Origin: Lachnospiraceae bacterium UBA2864
GTDB taxonomy: Bacteria > Bacillota > Clostridia > Lachnospirales > Lachnospiraceae
DNA: 46,933 bases
Assembly (NCBI GenBank): GCA_002350525.1
Contig: DEFA01000002.1
Span: 34,466 to 81,398, forward strand
Direction of reading: 5' to 3'
Below are positions 17,252-26,050 of the stretch, piece by piece. The position numbers were made by a program, and so were the translations under genes. The notes under the pieces were generated by a model. The model saw only the letters and a list, made by a program, of their open reading frames with translations. It searched no databases and was not told where the DNA came from. How positions within the stretch are numbered: the first letter of the stretch is position 1; every line of letters starts with the position of its first letter.

Positions 17252-18013
17252 ATGTCTTCAATAATTTTAAAAACAGAAAAGCTGTGTAAATCATTTTCCA
17301 ACGGAGGTGTTCAGCAGCATGTCATAAAGAACCTCGACCTGGAAATAACAAAAGGTGACTTTACTGTTATTATGGGTTCTTCCGGTTCGGGTAAATCAAC
17401 ACTTCTCTATGCATTGTCAGGTATGGATAAGCCGAGTATGGGAAAGGTTTTCTTCGGAGATACGGAGATTCAGGATTATTCAAATGATGAACTTGCGGTA
17501 TTCAGACGAGGTAATTGCGGGTTCGTCTTCCAGAGTGTATATCTCCTTGAGAATCAGACAGTGCTGGATAACATTTTGACCGGAGCCCTTATAGTGCAGA
17601 AGAATTCACCGGAGCTGGTTAATAAAGCGAAGAACCTTCTAAAGAAGGTTGGACTTACCGAAGAGGACTGGAAGAAGTATCCGAGTCAGTTATCGGGTGG
17701 TGAGGCACAGCGTGTCGGAATAGTGAGAGCCATCATTAATGATCCGAAGATCCTCTTTGCTGACGAGCCGACCGGAGCACTTAACTCCGCCTCAAGTAAG
17801 GATGTGCTCGATATTTTCACGGAAGTACATAAGAACGGTCAGTCAATCGTAATGGTAACACATGATCTGAAGACTGCTCTCAGAGGAACCAGGGTTCTTT
17901 ATCTCAGAGACGGTGGAGTAGTAGGAGATTACAGGATGCCTGTTTACGGCGAAGATGACATAAAGGATCGCAGAGCCGGGTTATCAAAATTTTTAGATGA
18001 TATGGGATGGTAA
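17252..18013 (+). CDS. ABC transporter ATPase (second module)
   Basis: A 253-residue ATP-binding subunit: Walker A GSSGSGKST, signature LSGGEAQR, Walker B ILFADEPTG and switch His in VTHDLK. The start at 17252 follows GAAAGGA with 8-nt spacing; an in-frame ATG at 17234 with a weaker GAGG site is possible. It pairs with the FtsX-type permease encoded next. The 35 residues after the last motif are longer than in the first module's ATPase. Confidence 0.92.
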   Translation: MSSIILKTEKLCKSFSNGGVQQHVIKNLDLEITKGDFTVIMGSSGSGKSTLLYALSGMDKPSMGKVFFGDTEIQDYSNDELAVFRRGNCGFVFQSVYLLENQTVLDNILTGALIVQKNSPELVNKAKNLLKKVGLTEEDWKKYPSQLSGGEAQRVGIVRAIINDPKILFADEPTGALNSASSKDVLDIFTEVHKNGQSIVMVTHDLKTALRGTRVLYLRDGGVVGDYRMPVYGEDDIKDRRAGLSKFLDDMGW

Positions 18014-18018
18014 TGCGC

Positions 18019-18117
18019 TCGATTGCGAAGCAATCGAACGTCCGAACGAAGTGAGGATGCGTTCTGCGAAGCAGAACCAAGACTTGCGAAGCAAGGATTG
18101 CAAACATGCGAAGCATG
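18019..18117. repeat. Cluster of four short hairpins sharing a TGCGAAGCA core
   Basis: Hairpins at 18019-18037, 18061-18077, 18083-18095 and 18105-18117 all centre on TGCGAAGCA, but their flanking arms differ and remain complementary (CGAT/ATCG, GTTC/GAAC, CT/AG, CA/TG). GCGAAGC is a known exceptionally stable mini-hairpin. They fill the gap between the second ATPase and its permease. They may be a short interspersed palindromic element or an mRNA-stability or attenuation device. Confidence 0.85.
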
Positions 18118-18155
18118 ATTGGCACAAAAAAGCGCTCAGCAAGAAAGGCAAAACA

Positions 18156-20663
18156 ATGAATATACTACGATTATCAATTTTCAATTTAAAGAAGAATAAA
18201 AAGGAAGCGGTAGCAGTTGCTTTCCTGACTATGATCACATCCATGATGTTGGGCATCTTCATCGCTAATATTTTCGGAATGCATAAGATTTTCGATAACA
18301 GTTTCAAACGATCCGGCAGTGTAAATACTATGGTGATCATAGATGAAGATAAATACCGTGATGAATATGCCGAAGTTCTTGAAGATAACTATAATGTATC
18401 AGATCTAAAGATGGGAAAGATCATATTTGCTCTTACTGTAGATACAATATATAAAGACGGCGAGGCCATGTCTTACAATCTCCTTTTCGTAAATGAAAAA
18501 ACGGAAAGAAAGATTGAGAACTTTGTAAAGAAAGATTCACTTTCAGAGGCTGAGATCAGTAAACTCGAGCATCCGATATGGCTGCCTATTTACTTTGAGA
18601 TAGGACAGGATTATAAACCCGGAGATCAATTTATAATTACAAATAACGGCAAAAAGTATCCGATGGATATAGCAGGCTTTTATGAAACGGGACTCAACTC
18701 GACGGATGGTTATGGATATAAATGTGTCATTTCGGATGAGGATATGGATCTGTTTTCTCTTATATTCAACAGCGGTTACAGGCAAGTTGCCACAGGTCTT
18801 TACTTTAATTCAGAGAGTGACTTTAACTATAATGAATATATAACAAAATGTGAGGAAACATCTTTTGAAAAGATAAAATCGGATTCATACCTTTTTGATT
18901 ATAAAACGGAAAAAAAGAGTGAAGAGAATTTCCTGAATATTTTTATGTACCTTATTGCAGCCATCTCTATAATAACTCTTCTTGCATCTGTTTTTATGAT
19001 CAGAAATAAGATTGCCAATGATATAGAAGATCAGATGCAGAGTATAGGTGTTCTTGAAGCATTAGGCTACAGGTCTCATGAAATATCACTTTCATATGTA
19101 TATGAATATGTGATTTCTGCCGGAATAGGTTCACTTATAGGTCTTGCACTTGCGATAGCTTCTTCATCCTTCGTAAAGTCCGGAGTTCGTGTGATGCTTG
19201 GGCGTGAGGTAGAGGGAGAAGTAAGTTTTCTGAATATGGTTTTATCATCCATAGCAGTTATAGCAGTGGTGGTTATAATGGCACTTCTCAGAGCACGCAG
19301 GGTTAAAAACTATCCACCGGTAATTGCATTCAGAAAAGGAATTAAAACACATAGTTTCAGAAGAAATCCTTTACCTTTGGATAAGACTAAGAATATAAAT
19401 ATCAGGTTGGCATTAAAGGGGCTTATCGGAGATATTAAGGCCAACATAGGAATGGCACTCTGTATTATTACAGCCGGAATACTTATGACTTTCGGTGTTC
19501 TGACGGTAGACTTTTTCAAGAATGGAACAGATGGGCTTGTATCACTTATGGCATATGATCTTCATCCGGTATATGTAGCACTTTCAAATGGCGTTGATCC
19601 GGTAGAGTTTAGAGAAGAGTTACTTAAGCAGGAAGGCGTCAGAAAATGTCTTATGACATATGGACTGGATGATGTAAATGTGGAAGGAACTGATGAGGTT
19701 GGAAATACTGTAGTATATGATGACTTTGCTGATGCAGAAAGTGTTGAGCCGAGTGAAGGAAGATGCCCGGAGCATTATAATGAGATAATGATATCCACTG
19801 CAAGAAGTAAATATATGAATCTTGGAGTCGGTGACAGTATAGTTATAGAAAAAAACGGAATGGAAAGAAGCTATGTAATAACCGGGATCATTAGTTCTAT
19901 GATGAATAGTTATCGCAATGTTTATATGACATCAGATGGTTATAAATGGCTTATGGGAAATATAACACCCAATACTCTTATGGTATATCTTGAAGATGAT
20001 GTGGATAAAGAAGCATTTGTGGATAAGCTGCAGCAGAGCTTCGGAGGTGGTTCCGGAGCAAGTCAACAGAATAATGCAGATGATTTTGAAGCCGGGATAC
20101 AGATAGTTGCAGATGAAAAGATGGACATACTTCTTAATCAGTACGGTGTTACCGATGTTGACTATACAATCCGCATAGGTGATAAGATCATAAGCGGTAA
20201 CAGTAAAAAACATATGATCAAGAATGTTACAAACTGGGATGGTATGGTCAATGTTCAGATGGCATCAATTGCCGAAAGCGTTAAGCTCATGTCTATATTT
20301 GCCGTGATACTTGTCGCTATCGTAGTGGCTGTGATACTTGGAATAATTACTTCGTCAAATGTAAAGAGACAGAGGCAAAGCCTCGGAATCATGAAGGGCC
20401 TCGGGTACTCTTCAAAGGATCTCATGACTCAGATGGCGCTTAAAATAATGCCGGTTACGATAGTTTCGGTAATTATATCAGGCTTTTTGGGAATAGTAGT
20501 TAATAAGATATTCTGGATGTCCGGTTTCGGCTCTATAGCAAAGACAAATGTACCTGTACTTATAGTCATGGAAATACTCCTTGTAGTATTCTGCTACATC
20601 GTAACCTATATCAGTGCAGGCAAGGTTAAGAAGATATCTGTAACTGAGCTTATGACAGAGTAA
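18156..20663 (+). CDS. FtsX-type ABC permease (second module)
   Basis: About 835 residues with two FtsX domains (about 265-400, and 700-830 near VKLMSIFAVILVAIVVAVILG) separated by large extracytoplasmic regions. The frame is open upstream to 17997, but that extension is translated from the GCGAAGC hairpin cluster and is not protein-like. The true start is the ATG at 18156 (MNILRLSIFNLKKNKK) after AGAAAGG. It partners the ATPase upstream and is in an operon with the following serine hydrolase. Confidence 0.92.
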   Translation: MNILRLSIFNLKKNKKEAVAVAFLTMITSMMLGIFIANIFGMHKIFDNSFKRSGSVNTMVIIDEDKYRDEYAEVLEDNYNVSDLKMGKIIFALTVDTIYKDGEAMSYNLLFVNEKTERKIENFVKKDSLSEAEISKLEHPIWLPIYFEIGQDYKPGDQFIITNNGKKYPMDIAGFYETGLNSTDGYGYKCVISDEDMDLFSLIFNSGYRQVATGLYFNSESDFNYNEYITKCEETSFEKIKSDSYLFDYKTEKKSEENFLNIFMYLIAAISIITLLASVFMIRNKIANDIEDQMQSIGVLEALGYRSHEISLSYVYEYVISAGIGSLIGLALAIASSSFVKSGVRVMLGREVEGEVSFLNMVLSSIAVIAVVVIMALLRARRVKNYPPVIAFRKGIKTHSFRRNPLPLDKTKNINIRLALKGLIGDIKANIGMALCIITAGILMTFGVLTVDFFKNGTDGLVSLMAYDLHPVYVALSNGVDPVEFREELLKQEGVRKCLMTYGLDDVNVEGTDEVGNTVVYDDFADAESVEPSEGRCPEHYNEIMISTARSKYMNLGVGDSIVIEKNGMERSYVITGIISSMMNSYRNVYMTSDGYKWLMGNITPNTLMVYLEDDVDKEAFVDKLQQSFGGGSGASQQNNADDFEAGIQIVADEKMDILLNQYGVTDVDYTIRIGDKIISGNSKKHMIKNVTNWDGMVNVQMASIAESVKLMSIFAVILVAIVVAVILGIITSSNVKRQRQSLGIMKGLGYSSKDLMTQMALKIMPVTIVSVIISGFLGIVVNKIFWMSGFGSIAKTNVPVLIVMEILLVVFCYIVTYISAGKVKKISVTELMTE

Positions 20664-20678
20664 AAAAGGATAGAAGAT

Positions 20679-22739
20679 ATGAAAATGAATGGACTTAGTA
20701 AAATAATAGGTATAGCCACTGCTGTTGGAATAGTTGGTGCAGCGGCAGTGATGGGTAGTGGTGTGGCAAGTGCAAATTCAGCGAGTGCAAGAGAAGCCGG
20801 TGATTTGGAAGATACTGTGAATGTATGTGAATATCCAAATGGTTTTCTCGAAGCAGAGAGCACTAGGGAATCTTCGGAGCAACGCATCTACGGCATCGGT
20901 TCAGTAAGTAAGATGTATGCTACAGTTGCGGTAATGCAGCTTGTAGAAGAAGGAAAGGTGGAACTGGACGGCCTTGTTATGGATTATATTCCTGACTTCA
21001 GGATGGCTGATGAAAGATATAAGAATATTACAGTAAGAATGCTGATGGATCATACTTCGGGAATTATGGGTTCCACGCATACTAACGGCATGTTATATCT
21101 GGATAATAACACAGCAAGTCATGATGAGCTTCTGGATAACCTTGCAAAGCAGCGCCTTAAGGCGGATCCGGGTGAATATGCCTGCTACTGCAATGACGGG
21201 TTTTGTCTGTTGGAGATTATAGTCGAAGAAGTTACAGATATGTCCTTCACTGACTATATAGAAAAGAATATAGTGGCAAATACCGGCGGAACAAGTACCG
21301 GTACGGCAGAAAATCTTTTCGGAAATGAAAGTCTCGTGCTGCCAGTTACCGAAGACAACAAAGAGTATGAACAGTTTTACTGTATGGAGTATGGAGGAGG
21401 GGGAATGTTTTCAACCTCTTCGGATGTTGCAAACTTCGGAGCAGCATTTTTCAAGGGAGATAATTCCCTGCTTTCCGAGACATCAAAGGAAATGATGGCA
21501 ACTCGTTGGACTACGGATGAGTTTAAGGATGACAATGGCCTCGGATGGGACTTCACAGAGCTGCCCGGATATGAAGATGCCGGAGTAAAGGTCATGGGTA
21601 AAGGCGGAGATGTCATATATGAACATGCCATGCTCTTGGTTGCTCCCGACGAGCAGATCAGCGTTGCCGTAATTTCTAACGGAGGAAACAGTGCACTTAA
21701 TGCTATGCTTGCATCAGAACTTCTTAAAGAGGCTTTGAAGGAAGAAGGGATAGAAGTAAATGACCCGGAGATGAGGAATTTTGAAATGGTTTCGGATATT
21801 CCCGAAGAGTACCTGAAATATGAAGGCTGGTATTCATATAGAACCGAAGCAAGCGGCGGAGTCTTAAAGGTAACATTTCCCGATAAAAAATATATGCATG
21901 TAGAGGAGGTCGGAATAAATGCATCTTCTTCTGCCGACTACATCCTCAGTACAGAAGGAAACTTTGTTGAGGCTGAAATAGATGGTGAGACAGAAGGCGA
22001 GATAAAGGAGATAAAGACAGCCTCGAATCCAAAGGTGCTTGCATTTGAAGATAGTGATAACGGACAGACTTATATAACAGTAGAAAAGGTTGATATATAT
22101 CCGGAACTTGGTTCAAAGACAGATAAGGATTACTATGCGGAGCGGCTTATGGAGAATCCTGTCAGTGATGAAGTGCTTTCAAGCTGGGAGCGGTTTAACG
22201 GGAAGGCTATATATGCTACGGGTGATATCTATTCTTCGTATATATATGACTGCGGGATAATGAAGCTTTATATGAGGGAAGATCTTCCGGGATACGTACT
22301 CGGTGTTAAATCCATAGGTGCAGCACTTTTTAAGATACAGGATGCTGAAAATGCGGTTGCATTTAATACATTGCCGGATTCTTCCAACAGAGATATGCTG
22401 GATATCCATATAGAAACAGTAGGAGACAGAATTACGGTTACTTCCTGTGATGGGCTGTCATTTATTACAGAAGAAGATGTAGCGGCATTTGACGGTAGTA
22501 TAAAGAGCATAGAATTAAAATCCAGAGAGGCCAACTGGTATAAAATCAGTGATAATATGGCCAACACGACTATCACAGTAGAAAGACCGGAGAACAGTGC
22601 GATTTATGTATTCAACAAATATGATGAAGTAGTTTATACATCACATTTCGTAGGTGCATCCAACGATATACCGCTTCCTAAAGACGGTAAGATTCTGTTC
22701 GTCGGAGAGACAGGCGGTGTAATCAATATAGAGTATTAA
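20679..22739 (+). CDS. Secreted serine hydrolase of the beta-lactamase/penicillin-binding fold
   Basis: A 686-residue protein with a signal peptide (about 1-33), then a class-C beta-lactamase-like domain (about 45-370): SxxK as Ser75-Val-Ser-Lys78, YxN as Tyr170-Cys-Asn172, and a KGGD stretch where KTG or HxG would be. The C-terminal half (370-686) looks like one or two beta-rich lipocalin-like domains of the kind appended to such hydrolases. It starts 15 nt after the permease stop with an AAGGA site, so it is in the same operon. It may act on peptidoglycan peptides or D-amino-acid peptides; activity as an antibiotic-degrading enzyme is not implied. Confidence 0.85.
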   Translation: MKMNGLSKIIGIATAVGIVGAAAVMGSGVASANSASAREAGDLEDTVNVCEYPNGFLEAESTRESSEQRIYGIGSVSKMYATVAVMQLVEEGKVELDGLVMDYIPDFRMADERYKNITVRMLMDHTSGIMGSTHTNGMLYLDNNTASHDELLDNLAKQRLKADPGEYACYCNDGFCLLEIIVEEVTDMSFTDYIEKNIVANTGGTSTGTAENLFGNESLVLPVTEDNKEYEQFYCMEYGGGGMFSTSSDVANFGAAFFKGDNSLLSETSKEMMATRWTTDEFKDDNGLGWDFTELPGYEDAGVKVMGKGGDVIYEHAMLLVAPDEQISVAVISNGGNSALNAMLASELLKEALKEEGIEVNDPEMRNFEMVSDIPEEYLKYEGWYSYRTEASGGVLKVTFPDKKYMHVEEVGINASSSADYILSTEGNFVEAEIDGETEGEIKEIKTASNPKVLAFEDSDNGQTYITVEKVDIYPELGSKTDKDYYAERLMENPVSDEVLSSWERFNGKAIYATGDIYSSYIYDCGIMKLYMREDLPGYVLGVKSIGAALFKIQDAENAVAFNTLPDSSNRDMLDIHIETVGDRITVTSCDGLSFITEEDVAAFDGSIKSIELKSREANWYKISDNMANTTITVERPENSAIYVFNKYDEVVYTSHFVGASNDIPLPKDGKILFVGETGGVINIEY

Positions 22740-22823
22740 GGAAACGCAAAGAACATATATCATTGGTTGTGGGATCGTTTAAAGCGATGTTGTTTATACC
22801 GATGATGGCATTCATCAGAGCTC

Positions 22824-22852
22824 TTGACAATGTGAGATCTTCACAATATAAT
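22824..22852 (+). promoter_or_regulatory. Consensus sigma-A promoter of the PPOX/MarR/flavin-reductase operon
   Basis: TTGACA (22824-22829), exactly 17 nt, TATAAT (22847-22852): a full match to consensus at both boxes. Such a strong promoter normally needs a repressor, and the spacer holds the palindrome described next. Confidence 0.9.
22831..22845. promoter_or_regulatory. Likely MarR operator inside the promoter spacer
   Basis: TGTGA, GATCT, TCACA: a perfect 5-bp inverted repeat centred between the -35 and -10 boxes. Its place and symmetry suit a dimeric winged-helix repressor, most simply the MarR protein encoded two genes on. Confidence 0.7.
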
Positions 22853-22889
22853 GGTTTGCATACAAACTAATTTTTGCGGGAGCCAAAGT

Positions 22890-23336
22890 ATGAAAAAGAT
22901 AATGTCTATAATCGAAAAATCCGAGGCTGCATATTTAGCCACAGTAGACAGTGATGGTAAGCCTGAGATAAGAGCACTTCTTAATCTGTGCAATCCTAAG
23001 AAATATAAAAAGCTTGTCGGAAAAGCTCTGAAACAGGAGGGCGAACAGCTTGTGCTGTATTTCACTACAAACACATCATCTAATAAAGTACAGAGGATAC
23101 GCAATAATCATAATGCTGCCGTATATTTCTGTGAACCTGAAAAATTCAACGGAATCTGTGTATCGGGAACGATAGAAGAGGTTACGGACGAGGCAGTTAA
23201 AGAAGAGTTCTGGCAAACGGGATGGCTGATATACTATCATAAAGGAAAGAAGGATCCGGATTATACGCTGCTTAAACTTACATCGACGAAAATAGAGGGA
23301 TGGTATAATTCCAGGATTCAAAAATTCGGTGAGTGA
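22890..23336 (+). CDS. Pyridoxamine 5'-phosphate oxidase-like flavin-binding protein
   Basis: A 148-residue split-barrel protein of the PPOX-like family (AYLATVDSDGKPEIRALLN; VLYFTTNTSSNKVQRIRNNHNAAVYF). The frame extends upstream, but the ATG at 22890 has a GGGAG site. Members bind FMN or related cofactors and reduce small molecules. It overlaps the start region of the MarR gene, giving a tight operon with the flavin reductase further on. The fold is confident; the substrate is unknown. Confidence 0.85.
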   Translation: MKKIMSIIEKSEAAYLATVDSDGKPEIRALLNLCNPKKYKKLVGKALKQEGEQLVLYFTTNTSSNKVQRIRNNHNAAVYFCEPEKFNGICVSGTIEEVTDEAVKEEFWQTGWLIYYHKGKKDPDYTLLKLTSTKIEGWYNSRIQKFGE

Positions 23337-23337
23337 T

Positions 23338-23778
23338 ATGAAGAAGAAAACTAAGGGCGGTACCTTATTATCGCAGACGCATCAGATCTGCGGAAGAGTA
23401 TGGAACAGAATACTCAGAGATCATGATATGGCCGATCTCGAAGGAGCCAGAGGCAGAGTTATATTTGCACTTTGGGGAAGCAAAGGTGTGCCGATTAAAA
23501 CTCTGTGCGACAAAACCGGTCTCGATAAGTCCACGCTGACCGGTATCCTGAATCGTTTGGAACGTGACGGATATATAACCAAAACTAAGGATAAATCCGA
23601 TAAAAGATCCACCCTGATCCGGTTGACCGGCAAGCAGGATATATTTACAGATGAGATACAGAAGGTATCCGATGAAATGAATGAAGTGTTCTATAAGAAT
23701 TTTACCGATAAGGAGATAGATCAGTTCGAGAGCCTGTTGCAGCGCGTACTCGATAACTGTCGGGATGCTGAAAGGTGA
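23338..23778 (+). CDS. MarR-family transcriptional regulator
   Basis: A 146-residue winged-helix protein with the typical MarR layout: dimerisation helices at both ends, recognition region DKSTLTGILNRLERDGYI and a basic wing (KDKSDKRSTLIRLT). Start at the ATG at 23338; a GTG at 23329 in the same frame overlaps the upstream gene's stop. It probably represses its own operon through the palindrome in the spacer of the promoter at 22824 and is released by a redox or aromatic ligand. Confidence 0.92.
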   Translation: MKKKTKGGTLLSQTHQICGRVWNRILRDHDMADLEGARGRVIFALWGSKGVPIKTLCDKTGLDKSTLTGILNRLERDGYITKTKDKSDKRSTLIRLTGKQDIFTDEIQKVSDEMNEVFYKNFTDKEIDQFESLLQRVLDNCRDAER

Positions 23779-23832
23779 ACGGAACATTTTTAACAGAAAC
23801 TATGTGATCACTATATGAAAAGGAGACGTAAT

Positions 23833-24420
23833 ATGGGAAAGATAAGTTCACCTCCAAACAACGATTATTGCCCGCAGACACTGTTTTTATACGGAACATA
23901 TGATCAGCAGAAAAAAGCTGATTTCGGATTGTTCTGTTGGTTTAGTTATATCTGGGACAAAGAACTGGGAGTAATGTGCTGTATAGGCGGAAATAAGCTG
24001 ACACTTGAGAATATCAGACGTGACAGGGTTTTTTCCGCGAATATCGTGACGGAAGGAATTCTCGCTGAGGCTGATTATCTGGGATGTGTCAGCGGAACAG
24101 ATCCCGATAAGATGAATATAGATATTGAAATAGGAAAAGGAGAGGTGCTGGACGTACCTGTGTTAAATGACTCTCCGGTTACCTTTGAACTCGAGGTTAC
24201 GGATTTCATAGAGAAGGATGACGGAACAATTATGCTGTGTAAGATAAGAAATGTACTTCAGGATGAATCCTTATCTTCAGATGAAAGCGTTGCCGAAAAG
24301 CTCCTAAAGATCAGACCTGTTAAAACAACTGCACAGACTTATCTCGGCTATGACGGAAAAAATCTGGGCAGATGGGGAGAGCCGATGAAGACGTTGAATA
24401 AAAACATGAGCGATGGTTAA
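23833..24420 (+). CDS. Flavin reductase-like protein
   Basis: A 195-residue protein with the FMN-binding split-barrel features of the flavin reductase family (GLFCWFSYIW; LENIRRDRVFSANIVTEG; LLKIRPVKTTAQTYLGY). An AAAAGGAG site sets the start at 23833. It is third in the MarR-controlled operon and may hand reduced FMN to the PPOX-like protein, or act as a stand-alone FMN-dependent oxidoreductase. Confidence 0.85.
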   Translation: MGKISSPPNNDYCPQTLFLYGTYDQQKKADFGLFCWFSYIWDKELGVMCCIGGNKLTLENIRRDRVFSANIVTEGILAEADYLGCVSGTDPDKMNIDIEIGKGEVLDVPVLNDSPVTFELEVTDFIEKDDGTIMLCKIRNVLQDESLSSDESVAEKLLKIRPVKTTAQTYLGYDGKNLGRWGEPMKTLNKNMSDG

Positions 24421-24474
24421 AAAAATAAATTTGTAAAGTGACAGTGAAGGTAAGAAAATAAGCGAGGTAGTAAA

Positions 24475-25044
24475 ATGAAAGCACCAATTAAGAAATTGTT
24501 TATAGCGGCGGTGCTTATAACGATGCTGTGTTCGGGATGTACCCCGGACACGGCGTCGGATACAGAAGTATCATCAACTGAAGCAACCGAAGAAAAGGTT
24601 GAGATAAAGAGGCTTCAGGTAGGAGACAAGGCACCGGATTTTTCCGTTGAGCTTGTGAACGGCGGATCATTTAAGTTATCCGATTACAGTGACGGAGTAG
24701 TGCTTCTTAACTTCTGGGCTACCTGGTGTCCACCCTGTGTAGGAGAGATGCCTGCATTCGAGAAGCTTAAAAATGACGGAATAGACAATTTTCATATCAT
24801 ATGTGTCAACTGCATGGAAGATAAAAAGACGGTTGATACATTTGTAAAGAATAACGGATATACATTTAATATAGGTTATGATGAAAAAGGAACTGTGGAA
24901 GCATATTATCCGACAGACGGAATTCCTTATACGCTTATAATAAATAAGGGTGAAGTAGCAGAGGTTTTCGTCGGAGCCTATTCGGAAGACGTACAGTATA
25001 AGGTATATAAAGATGCGATTGAAAAATGTATCGGAAAAAAATAA
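24475..25044 (+). CDS. TlpA-like thiol-disulfide oxidoreductase, lipoprotein
   Basis: A 189-residue thioredoxin-fold protein anchored outside the membrane: lipobox ending in Cys22 (LCSGC), an acidic Ser/Thr linker, then a redoxin domain (50-185) with active site WCPPC (Cys85, Cys88) and the cis-Pro loop GIPYTLII. The ribosome site is GAGG. It is followed by a CXXC mini-protein and a polyferredoxin membrane protein, suggesting that electrons cross the membrane to keep this protein reduced. Confidence 0.92.
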   Translation: MKAPIKKLFIAAVLITMLCSGCTPDTASDTEVSSTEATEEKVEIKRLQVGDKAPDFSVELVNGGSFKLSDYSDGVVLLNFWATWCPPCVGEMPAFEKLKNDGIDNFHIICVNCMEDKKTVDTFVKNNGYTFNIGYDEKGTVEAYYPTDGIPYTLIINKGEVAEVFVGAYSEDVQYKVYKDAIEKCIGKK

Positions 25045-25051
25045 AAGTGAT

Positions 25052-25189
25052 GTGAAGAAGACGGTCATCAGGTGTATTATCCTTGTTGTCGCATTGGTAC
25101 TGATAATCTACGGACTCATGAGCGGCGGGTTCAGGGATGTTATGTCTAAAGCAATCAGGATATGCTACGAATGTATAGGAATCGGATAA
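25052..25189 (+). CDS. CD1871A-type small membrane protein with CXXC motif
   Basis: A 45-residue protein: one hydrophobic helix (CIILVVALVLIIYGLMSGG), then DVMSKAIRICYECIGIG with the CxxC pair near the end. It starts with GTG at 25052, eight bases after the TlpA-like gene's stop and without a clear ribosome site, so translation is probably coupled. It matches a short family seen in Clostridia beside TlpA-like and 4Fe-4S membrane proteins, in which the CXXC pair is thought to relay electrons or disulfides. It is easily missed because of its size. Confidence 0.85.
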   Translation: MKKTVIRCIILVVALVLIIYGLMSGGFRDVMSKAIRICYECIGIG

Positions 25190-25213
25190 GGTTAAAACCG
25201 GTATGGAGATAAT

Positions 25214-26032
25214 ATGAAGATCGGCAAGCGAAGATATACACAGTTGATAGCGGCGGTGCTGTATAACTGTAATATAAAGGGCTTTATGACAGGAAATATA
25301 TATCAGGGGGCCGTAAAGGGAGTATGCGTTCCGGGACTTAACTGCTATTCATGTCCAGGAGCTGTAGCATCATGCCCTTTGGGAAGCCTTCAGTCGGGAC
25401 TTCTGTCATCAAAGTATAAATTTCCGTATTATGTACTGGGAACACTCATACTGTTCGGACTTATTCTGGGAAGATTCATCTGCGGCTTTTTATGTCCTTT
25501 CGGACTGCTTCAGGAACTGATATATAAGCTTCCCCTGCCTAAGATCAGGAAAAATAGATTTACGAGGATACTGTCTTATATGAAGTATGTAATCCTGGTG
25601 GTATTTGTTATTTTAATTCCGCTCATAAAACTGGTACCGGGCTTCTGTAAATATATATGTCCTGCCGGAACTATAGAGGCGGGCATACCGCTTGTATCCG
25701 CCAATCAGGAGCTTCAGAGTCTGGTGGGATTTCTGTTTTCGTGGAAGATATTTGTTCTTGCTGCAGTACTTCTGATATGCAGCTTATGTTACAGATCTTT
25801 CTGCCGGTTTGTGTGCCCTCTGGGAGCAGCCTATTCCTTTTTTGCACCCGTGTCGGTGGTAGGAATAAGGGTTGATACGGAGAAATGTATCAACTGTAGC
25901 AAATGTGTTGATAACTGCCTTATGGATGTGCATAAGGTAGGTGACAGAGAGTGCATTCATTGCGGCTCCTGCGCCGGACATTGTCCGGTGGATGCCATAA
26001 GTTTCGGAACAAAGCGGCATTTACACGATTGA
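25214..26032 (+). CDS. Membrane polyferredoxin (NapH/CcdA-analogous 4Fe-4S protein)
   Basis: A 272-residue protein with about five membrane helices, a Cys-rich N-terminal segment (CxxxxxCYSCPG, ASCP), two CxxxCP motifs in membrane loops (CGFLCPFG; CRFVCPLG) and a C-terminal pair of ferredoxin sites (CINCSKCVDNC and CIHCGSCAGHCPVD). It probably carries electrons from the cytoplasm to the CXXC mini-protein and the extracellular TlpA-like lipoprotein encoded just upstream. A GGAG site precedes the ATG. Membrane and iron-sulfur features are certain; partners are inferred. Confidence 0.9.
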   Translation: MKIGKRRYTQLIAAVLYNCNIKGFMTGNIYQGAVKGVCVPGLNCYSCPGAVASCPLGSLQSGLLSSKYKFPYYVLGTLILFGLILGRFICGFLCPFGLLQELIYKLPLPKIRKNRFTRILSYMKYVILVVFVILIPLIKLVPGFCKYICPAGTIEAGIPLVSANQELQSLVGFLFSWKIFVLAAVLLICSLCYRSFCRFVCPLGAAYSFFAPVSVVGIRVDTEKCINCSKCVDNCLMDVHKVGDRECIHCGSCAGHCPVDAISFGTKRHLHD

Positions 26033-26050
26033 GTGAGATGAGGTCTGCAT

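Noticed and set aside
17997..18155. N-terminal extension of the second FtsX permease
   Set aside because: The extension is a translation of the GCGAAGC hairpins, and a proper start with a ribosome site exists at 18156.
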